From Deltaproteobacteria bacterium (GTDB taxonomy: Bacteria; Desulfobacterota; Deferrimicrobia; Deferrimicrobiales; Deferrimicrobiaceae): a stretch of 8,569 nt of DNA. Position 1 is the first letter of the stretch. Each line of letters begins with the position of its first letter. The stretch lies in contig JANXPS010000267.1 in NCBI GenBank assembly GCA_025357175.1, positions 1 to 8,569 on the forward strand, in the 5' to 3' direction. Shown here in pieces: positions 1-5,194 of the stretch. Under the pieces are notes generated by a model that did no database searches, was not told the DNA's origin, and saw only the letters and a list, made by a program, of their open reading frames with translations. The translations under genes were made by a program, and so were the position numbers.

Positions 1-1
1 G

Positions 2-70
2 TTGAACGACAACCTGACGCGGTACCAGTCGAAGATGACGGCGCTTGAAACGGGCAATTCCGCCAAATAG
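2..70 (+). CDS. C-terminal end of an unidentified upstream gene (partial)
   Basis: An open frame enters from the left edge and ends at TAG (68-70). It gives 22 residues ending in RYQSKMTALETGNSAK. The peptide is polar and looks helical, but is too short to assign to a family. It lies on the same strand as murJ and stops 42 bases before the murJ start, which fits a real upstream gene. An open frame of 22 codons could also arise by chance in GC-rich DNA, so confidence is limited. Confidence 0.4.
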   Translation: MNDNLTRYQSKMTALETGNSAK

Positions 71-75
71 TCGAA

Positions 76-104
76 ATGACGGAGGCGACCGCTTCCGGTA
101 TAGT
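76..104 (+). promoter_or_regulatory. Candidate sigma70-like promoter for murJ
   Basis: ATGACG (76-81) is followed, after 17 bases, by TATAGT (99-104). These match the -35 and -10 consensus hexamers at 4 of 6 and 5 of 6 positions. Transcription would start at about 111-112, directly before the murJ ATG at 113, giving a leaderless or nearly leaderless message. This is pattern matching only, and read-through from the upstream gene is equally possible. Confidence 0.35.
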
Positions 105-112
105 CGGATACG

Positions 113-1690
113 ATGACCGATTCCACCGCAAAGCAGATCCGGATCGCCGCGATCGTCATGATGGCGTCCGTATTCCTCAGCCGCATCCTGGGCTATGCGC
201 GCGACGCCGTCATCGCGTGGGGGCACGGCGCGACCGGCGCGACCGACGCCTACTTCGCCGCCTTCACCATCCCCGACTTCCTCAACTACCTGCTGGCCGG
301 CGGCGCACTCTCGATCACCTTCATCCCGATATATTCCCGTTACCTCACGGAGGGCCGGGAGGAAGAGGGCAGCCGCACCTTTTCCACGATCATCACCGCG
401 ATGGGCATCCTCATGACGCTCTTCGTCGTGACGGGTGAAATCTTCGCCGAAAGGCTGATACCGCTGATTGCGCCCGGGTTTCCACCCGCGCAGGTCGAGA
501 CCGCGGCCCGGCTGACGCGGATCGTGCTGCCCGCGCAGACCTTCTTCTATTTCGGCGGACTGCTGATGGCGGTCCAGTACGCGCACAAGCGATTCCTCAT
601 TCCCGCACTGGCCCCGCTCGTCTACAACGCGGGCATCATCGCAGGGGGACTGGCGCTCGGCTCCCGATACGGCATGGACGGCTTCGCGTGGGGCGTCCTC
701 GGCGGGTCGTTCGTCGGCAATTTCGCCCTCCAGGCGTGGGGCGCCGCCCGGACGGGACTGCGTTTCTCGCCGCGGCTCGACCTTTCCGATCCGGGACTTC
801 GCGAATTCGTGAAGCTGTCGATCCCGATCATGCTCGGCTTCTCGCTCGGCGTCGTCGACGAGTGGATGCTGCGCATCTTCGGCTCGCTGCTCGTCGTCGG
901 CACGATCACCTGGATCAACAACGCAAGGCGGCTCATGCAGGTGCCTGTCGGCGTTCTCGGTCAGGCGTCCGGCGTCGCCTCCTACCCGTTCCTTTCGGGG
1001 CTCGCGGCGCGCGGTGAAACCGGAAAGATGTGGGAAACGCTTTCGTCCACGCTGCGATGGGTATTCCTCGTTTCGTGTGCGGTCTCGGCCGCCACGTTCG
1101 TCTTTTCCCGCGAGATCGTCCTGTTGGTGTTCAGGCGCGGCGCCTTCGGTTTGAACGACACGGTCAACAGCGCGCTCGCGCTTTCGGCCTTCGCGATCGG
1201 CATCCCGTTCTGGTGCGCGCAGGCGATCACGGCGCGCGGCTTCTTCGCGATGAAGGACACCTGGACGCCGACGGTCGTCGGAACGGGCGCCCTGCTGGTG
1301 ACGCTGCCCCTCTACTGGCTGTTCAGGGAATGGCTGGGGTTGTTCGGACTGGCGCTCGCGAGCAGCGCGGGCATCATGCTTTACGCCGCGGTGTTGTACG
1401 GCATGCTGATGCGGAAGACGGTGGGTCGGAAAGGGTTGCCCGATGCCGCCGAATTCGGGCGTATCTGGATGGCGTCCGCCGCGGTCGCCGTCCTGGGGCG
1501 CTATCTCCTGCTCGGGGCGCCCTGGTTGCCGGAATGGACGAGCGTCACCGGCGCCCTGCTCCGGCTGTCCGTCGGAGGCCTTCTGACGTTCGGGGGCACG
1601 TTCATGGTCGCCTTCGCCCTCGGCAGCACGACCGTCCACGGGATCCACCGCCTGAAGGACATCGTCCGCCCGCCCGGCACGGGCTCCTGA
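113..1690 (+). CDS. murJ: Lipid II flippase MurJ-family protein
   Basis: This 525-residue polytopic inner-membrane protein belongs to the MurJ/MviN family of the MOP superfamily, which moves lipid II across the membrane for peptidoglycan synthesis. Length and hydrophobic pattern fit about 14 membrane helices. The N-terminal family signature is clear: SRILGYARDAVIAWGHGA (23-40), then TDAYFAAF (44-51) and IPDFLNYLLAGGAL. R24, R30 and D45 align with E. coli R18, R24 and D39, and R273 in NNARRLMQVPVGVLGQ with E. coli R270. E. coli R52, E57 and E273 are replaced by N58, G63 and Q276, so this is a divergent subclass and may not be the main flippase. A stop at 101-103 in the same frame makes ATG 113 the first possible ATG; only a weak GGA (106-108) precedes it, and the better GGAGG (81-85) is too far upstream. 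The gene converges on the YgjP-like gene with a 7-base gap. Family assignment is firm; lipid II as substrate is inferred. Confidence 0.9.
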   Translation: MTDSTAKQIRIAAIVMMASVFLSRILGYARDAVIAWGHGATGATDAYFAAFTIPDFLNYLLAGGALSITFIPIYSRYLTEGREEEGSRTFSTIITAMGILMTLFVVTGEIFAERLIPLIAPGFPPAQVETAARLTRIVLPAQTFFYFGGLLMAVQYAHKRFLIPALAPLVYNAGIIAGGLALGSRYGMDGFAWGVLGGSFVGNFALQAWGAARTGLRFSPRLDLSDPGLREFVKLSIPIMLGFSLGVVDEWMLRIFGSLLVVGTITWINNARRLMQVPVGVLGQASGVASYPFLSGLAARGETGKMWETLSSTLRWVFLVSCAVSAATFVFSREIVLLVFRRGAFGLNDTVNSALALSAFAIGIPFWCAQAITARGFFAMKDTWTPTVVGTGALLVTLPLYWLFREWLGLFGLALASSAGIMLYAAVLYGMLMRKTVGRKGLPDAAEFGRIWMASAAVAVLGRYLLLGAPWLPEWTSVTGALLRLSVGGLLTFGGTFMVAFALGSTTVHGIHRLKDIVRPPGTGS

Positions 1691-1700
1691 CGCCGCGTCA
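1688..1700. repeat. 13-base palindrome spanning two convergent stop codons
   Basis: TGACGCCGCGTCA is a perfect inverted repeat around one central base. Its left end is the TGA stop of murJ and its right end, read on the minus strand, is the TGA stop of the YgjP-like gene. As RNA it could form only a short stem of 4-5 pairs, and no T-tract follows on either strand, so it is not a convincing intrinsic terminator. Confidence 0.5.
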
Positions 1701-2456
1701 TTCCCGGCCTCCGTCGGCGTTCAGCGTTTTCCGCCTTTCCGCGTAATCCGGCATGTACCGTGCGACCAGCTGCCAGAACTTCGGCCCGTGACTCCTCACC
1801 TTGAAGTGGCACAGCTCGTGGACGACGACATAGTCCAGGCAGGCGACCGGCGCCTTGACCAGCCACAGGTTGAGGTTGATCCGTCCGGCGGACGAGCAGC
1901 TTCCCCAGCGGGAGGTCATCTTCCGGATCCGCAACGCGGGAAACGGAATCGCCTCCCCCGCAAGCAGCCGGTGGCAAACGGCAAGACGGTCGAGGAACAC
2001 GACATCCGCCTGCTCCCGGTACCAGCCTTCGACCAGCGCCCTGATCCGCCCCTCCGAGGGGTCGGCCTTCGTCGTCACGCACAGGCAGCCAAGCAGGAGC
2101 TCGACCCGGTCGGCGCGGCCGCGGGATACGACGAGCCGATATTCCTGCCCGAGAAATCGGTGCACCTCCCCGCTTGCGTATCCGGGCGGCGCAGCTTTGG
2201 GCGGCCGCCGGCTGAAATAGCGGCGTGCCTTTTCGATCCACGGGATTTTCCCGGCAACGAACTCGCGGATTCGCGCCTTGGAGACGCGCAACGGTGCGCG
2301 GACGACGACCGACCCGTCGGGGTGCACGGCGATGCCGAGGGTTCTGCGGCGGGAACGACGGAGAGCGTAGGCGACGGCCTCGCCCTCGACGGCGACGGAG
2401 TCGGTTCCGGCGTCGACGGCCTGTCTTTTCGGAATCGTGCCGAACGGAAATCGCAT
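1698..2456 (-). CDS. YgjP/SprT-like zinc metalloprotein (M48-type, COG1451)
   Basis: This 252-residue predicted cytoplasmic protein belongs to the YgjP family (DUF45, COG1451), variously annotated as SprT-like zinc metallopeptidase or UTP pyrophosphatase. The zinc site is complete: HELCH (213-217), with H213 and H217 as ligands and E214 as catalytic glutamate, followed by SHGPKFW with H223 as likely third ligand. Other family marks are RRSRRRTLGIAVHPDGSVVV (33-52), where the family has a basic strand, and TSRWGSCSSAGRINLN (181-196). Length is normal. The ATG is 14 bases after the upstream stop, indicating co-transcription with the DUF116-like gene, and only a weak GGAT precedes it. Residues 1-22 before the family core are not conserved in my recollection, so a later start is possible. 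The physiological substrate is unknown; both protease and nucleotide hydrolase annotations exist for relatives. Confidence 0.85.
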   Translation of the reverse strand: MRFPFGTIPKRQAVDAGTDSVAVEGEAVAYALRRSRRRTLGIAVHPDGSVVVRAPLRVSKARIREFVAGKIPWIEKARRYFSRRPPKAAPPGYASGEVHRFLGQEYRLVVSRGRADRVELLLGCLCVTTKADPSEGRIRALVEGWYREQADVVFLDRLAVCHRLLAGEAIPFPALRIRKMTSRWGSCSSAGRINLNLWLVKAPVACLDYVVVHELCHFKVRSHGPKFWQLVARYMPDYAERRKTLNADGGRE

Positions 2457-2470
2457 GGCGTGGGGATCCG

Positions 2471-2887
2471 CTAGAGCGTGACGAACGTGTTGTCGCCGCG
2501 GAGGGCCGATTCGAGGGCGGGCATGTCGAGGACGTTGTGGCCGATCCTGCAGTCTCGTCGGCCAAAGAGCGATTTCGTCCCGTCGACGACGGGAACGTGC
2601 GCGAGTTCGATGCGGCGCGTCCGCATGAGGAGCAGTTTCTTCGCGATCTGCCGCCCCTTGAGCAGGAGCAGGGCGACGAAGACTTTCTTGGCGCGCCCCC
2701 GGCAGACGACGCCGACGATCCGGACCGGGTCGGTCGTGCCGCGCGCAACGTGCCGGCGAACCTCGGTCAGCGCCTCGGAGGTCGTTCGGGCGACGATCAC
2801 CGCGTATCCGTACCGCCCGGCGAGGATGACGGTCGCCGCCTGCTCCTCTTTCGACAGGCAGAAAGGGAGCAGCAGGATCTTCTTCAC
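2471..2887 (-). CDS. Small DUF116-like protein, cysteine-poor
   Basis: This 138-residue protein starts at GTG, with an AGGGGG ribosome site at 2891-2896 that lies over the end of the preceding gene. The pattern resembles DUF116 as I recall it: LLLPFCLS at the N-terminus, RYGYAVIVA in the middle, VRIVGVVCRGRAKKV (55-69), and HVPVVDG (97-103) to NVLDMPALESAL (118-129) near the end. DUF116 proteins usually carry a cysteine cluster after the first motif, thought to bind metal. Here only C10, C62 and C113 remain and the cluster is absent, so this would be a shortened or degenerate member. There is no signal peptide or clear membrane segment. It is 7 bases after the DUF1858 gene and 14 bases before the YgjP-like gene, so all three are probably one transcript. 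The function is unknown. Coding status is well supported by context; the family call is tentative. Confidence 0.7.
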   Translation of the reverse strand: MKKILLLPFCLSKEEQAATVILAGRYGYAVIVARTTSEALTEVRRHVARGTTDPVRIVGVVCRGRAKKVFVALLLLKGRQIAKKLLLMRTRRIELAHVPVVDGTKSLFGRRDCRIGHNVLDMPALESALRGDNTFVTL

Positions 2888-2894
2888 GATCCCC

Positions 2895-3110
2895 CTACTT
2901 GGCCGACAGCGCCGCGTTGAGCTCGCGCACCACCTGCTTCGGATCGAGCCCCTTGTGCCAGGAGGTATAGATGATCGATTCCTTCTGGTTCGACCGGCAC
3001 TGGAGGCAATCGGCGCCGAAAAGCGCCTTCACCCGAGTGCGCACCGCCGGATACTGCTTGAGCACGTCGCCCAGGTACATCTCGGCCTTGATCGGCCCTT
3101 CCTTCGCCAT
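2895..3110 (-). CDS. DUF1858-type redox disulfide protein
   Basis: This 71-residue protein looks like a stand-alone DUF1858 domain, the family also called hybrid-cluster-protein-associated redox disulfide protein. The N-terminal half (MYLGDVLKQYPAVRTRVKAL, residues 11-30) matches the helical 'set-up, then repeated drops in the leader' part of the family, and CLQC (35-38) sits where the family has its CxxC pair. The end, GLDPKQVVRELNAAL (54-68), matches the usual closing helix. The CxxC could form a disulfide or bind a metal; direct evidence of redox function is lacking. The ATG is preceded by a G-rich ribosome site (GGGGGG at 3120-3125, 9 bases upstream). It is the first gene of a three-gene minus-strand cluster. 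No hybrid-cluster protein gene is present in this window. Confidence 0.8.
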   Translation of the reverse strand: MAKEGPIKAEMYLGDVLKQYPAVRTRVKALFGADCLQCRSNQKESIIYTSWHKGLDPKQVVRELNAALSAK

Positions 3111-3144
3111 CAGGTTGTTCCCCCCGTCTGCTGCATTGGTCTTC

Positions 3145-3153
3145 AGTATAGCA
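3145..3153 (-). promoter_or_regulatory. Candidate extended -10 promoter for the DUF1858 cluster
   Basis: Read on the minus strand this is TGC followed by TATACT, an extended -10 element (TGnTATAAT type) matching TATAAT at 5 of 6 positions. No good -35 is seen, which extended -10 promoters do not need. Transcription would start near 3138, giving a leader of about 28 bases before the ATG at 3110. It lies in the 52-base gap after the EF-G paralogue, so the three small genes could be expressed independently of the larger two. Confidence 0.45.
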
Positions 3154-3157
3154 GGGC

Positions 3158-3172
3158 CCGGGCTAGGCCCGG
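3158..3172. repeat. Short inverted repeat at the EF-G stop codon
   Basis: CCGGGC, a 3-base loop and GCCCGG form a perfect 6-pair GC stem that contains the TAG stop of the EF-G paralogue (3163-3165). It could act as a weak hairpin at the end of that transcript, but no T-tract follows on the minus strand, so it is not called as an intrinsic terminator. Confidence 0.35.
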
Positions 3173-5190
3173 TCGTAGTGCGAGAAGGTCATCGCGAACG
3201 TCGCGCGCCCCTGGGTCAGCGACCGCAACGCAGTCGCGTATCCGAACATTTCCCGCAGCGGCACCTTGGCCGAAAGCACCGTCGCCCCCGGCTGCCGGTC
3301 GACCGACGACAGGTGTCCCCGCCGCGAGTTCAGGTCGCCGATCACGCCGCCGGAAAATTCGTCGGGCACGGTGATCTCGACCGACATGACCGGTTCGAGA
3401 AGGTACGGGCTCCCCTTCGCGAACGTTTCGGTAAACGCCCTGGCCGCCGCGACCTTGGCCGCCAGCGGGGTCGGTGGACCGGAGAAGAATTCGACGCGCG
3501 CGACCTCGACGATCACGTCGTCGACCGGGTAGCCGGAAACACCCGAGAAGAGTCCTTCCCGGATTCCCCCCTCGACGGCGGCGGCCACCTCCGGAAGAAT
3601 GCCCGGAAGCGCGGAAACATCGCCAAGCGTCACCCCGCTACCGCGGGGACCGGGGGCGACCGACAGCCCGACCGTCACGCCGACCATCCTTTCGACGATC
3701 TCGTGCTCGAAGCGTCCTTCGCCCTCGGCGGCCTGCCCGACCGTCTCGCGGCAGAGAACCTGCGGATTGCCGGTCCGGACCTCGAGGCCGTGCTCCCGGC
3801 GCAACCGGTCGAGCAGGATCTCTAGATGCAGCTCTCCCATGCCGGAAAGGATCATCTGCCCCGTGTCCGCATCCTCGCGCGTCCGGACGGTCGGATCCTC
3901 ATCGGCCATCTGCCGCAGAATCTCCTTCAGCCGATCCATATCCCGGCCCGATTTCGGCTCTACGACGATCGAGACGACCGGCTTGCGGATGTCGATCGAT
4001 TCGAGCAGCAACGGGGCGGACGGATCGCACAGCGTGTCGCCGGTGCCCGCGAACCGGATGCCCCGGGCGGCCACGATGTCGCCCGCAACGGCCGTCTCGA
4101 TCCGTTCCTTCCTGCCCGCGTGCATGCTGAAAAGCCGGGACACCTTTTCCTCGGCCCCAGTCGCCCCGTTCAGGACCGGATCCCCCTCGGCAAGCTTCCC
4201 CGAATAAACGCGCAGGTAGACGGTGCGCCGCCCCTCCTCCATCACGACCTTGAACACCAGCGCGGCGAACGGCGCCGAAGTGGAAGGCAGCCTGGAAACG
4301 GGCTCTCCGTTGCGGGGGTCCGTCGCCCGGACGGGCGGAGCCTCATGCGGCGCGGGGAGATAGTGGACGATTCCGTCCATGGCAGGCTGAACGCCCCGGT
4401 TGCGAAGCGCGGAACCCGCGAAGACGGGGAAGATGCGCGACGCCAGCGTCCCCTTGCGTATGGCCGCGCGAAGCATGTCGGGCGGAATGTCCTCCCCGGC
4501 AAGGTATCTGTCGGCCACCGCGTCGTCGAAGTCGGCCGCCGCCTCGACGAGCGCCTCACGCCAGGCGAAAACGGACTGCAGTTCGCCCACCGAAAGGGGC
4601 GAGCGAACCACGACGGCGCCCTGGCTCTTCTCTTCGAAGTCGATCCGCTCCATCGTCACGAGATCGGCCACCGCCCGGAACGCGTCGTCCTCGAACAGCG
4701 GCACGGTGACCGGAACGCCGCGCGCGGACAGCTTGTCGGCCATCTGCGCCACGACCCGGTTGAAGTCGGCTCCCGGACGGTCGAGCTTGTTGACGAACGC
4801 CAGCCGGGGAACGTCGTGGCTGCTTGCCTGCCGCCACACGACCTCGGACTGCGTCTCGACGCCCGCGACGCCGCAGAAGACCGCGATCGCCCCGTCGAGA
4901 ACGCGCAGCGACCGTTCGACCTCGATCGTGAAGTCGACGTGCCCCGGGGTGTCGATCAGGTGGATATCGGCGCCTGCCCATGGGAAGTGGGTCACGGCCG
5001 CGACGATCGTGATGCCGCGTTCGCGCTCCTGCGGGAGGTAGTCCATCTGGGCGTCGCCGTCGTGCACCTCGCCCATCCGGTGCGTCACGCCAGAGTAGAA
5101 GAGCATCCGCTCGGTGAAGGTGGTCTTCCCGGCGTCGATGTGGGCGATGACGCCGATATTCCGGACCTTCGACGGACCGCCGCCCGCCAT
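3163..5190 (-). CDS. EF-G paralogue, EFG2/spdEFG-like translational GTPase
   Basis: This 675-residue cytoplasmic translational GTPase is somewhat shorter than canonical EF-G (about 700). The G domain is complete: AHIDAGKT (16-23, P-loop), RERGITI (56-62, switch I), DTPGH (80-84) with catalytic H84, NKLD (134-137) and GSAL (259-262). G', II, III (EDPTVRTREDADTG, 431-444; SGMGELHLEILLDRL, 449-463), IV and V (PLREMFGYATALRSLTQGRA, 644-663) follow in order. Domain IV is atypical. The SGGRGQYGH loop of translocating EF-G is absent from the expected place (about 494-525), and the DGSYHxVDSSE loop carrying the tip histidine is replaced by EFFSGPPTP (567-575). Mitochondrial EFG2 (GFM2) also lacks both, and it recycles ribosomes with RRF. 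The start is 4 bases after the U32 stop with no clear Shine-Dalgarno, suggesting translational coupling. A role in recycling or a specialised ribosome step is inferred; the main fusA is presumably elsewhere. Confidence 0.9.
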   Translation of the reverse strand: MAGGGPSKVRNIGVIAHIDAGKTTFTERMLFYSGVTHRMGEVHDGDAQMDYLPQERERGITIVAAVTHFPWAGADIHLIDTPGHVDFTIEVERSLRVLDGAIAVFCGVAGVETQSEVVWRQASSHDVPRLAFVNKLDRPGADFNRVVAQMADKLSARGVPVTVPLFEDDAFRAVADLVTMERIDFEEKSQGAVVVRSPLSVGELQSVFAWREALVEAAADFDDAVADRYLAGEDIPPDMLRAAIRKGTLASRIFPVFAGSALRNRGVQPAMDGIVHYLPAPHEAPPVRATDPRNGEPVSRLPSTSAPFAALVFKVVMEEGRRTVYLRVYSGKLAEGDPVLNGATGAEEKVSRLFSMHAGRKERIETAVAGDIVAARGIRFAGTGDTLCDPSAPLLLESIDIRKPVVSIVVEPKSGRDMDRLKEILRQMADEDPTVRTREDADTGQMILSGMGELHLEILLDRLRREHGLEVRTGNPQVLCRETVGQAAEGEGRFEHEIVERMVGVTVGLSVAPGPRGSGVTLGDVSALPGILPEVAAAVEGGIREGLFSGVSGYPVDDVIVEVARVEFFSGPPTPLAAKVAAARAFTETFAKGSPYLLEPVMSVEITVPDEFSGGVIGDLNSRRGHLSSVDRQPGATVLSAKVPLREMFGYATALRSLTQGRATFAMTFSHYDRA

Positions 5191-5194
5191 GACG

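Noticed and set aside
76..438. A 120-codon plus-strand open frame overlapping the murJ start
   Set aside because: The product is rich in Arg, His and Asp with no recognisable domain, and the murJ frame over the same bases has clear family motifs.
1501..2748. A 415-codon minus-strand open frame overlapping murJ, the YgjP-like gene and the DUF116-like gene
   Set aside because: It crosses three supported genes in another frame and is mainly Arg, Ser and Pro. No domain is recognisable.
3158..3172. The GC-rich inverted repeat as a Rho-independent terminator
   Set aside because: The stem is only 6 pairs and is not followed by a T-tract on either strand.
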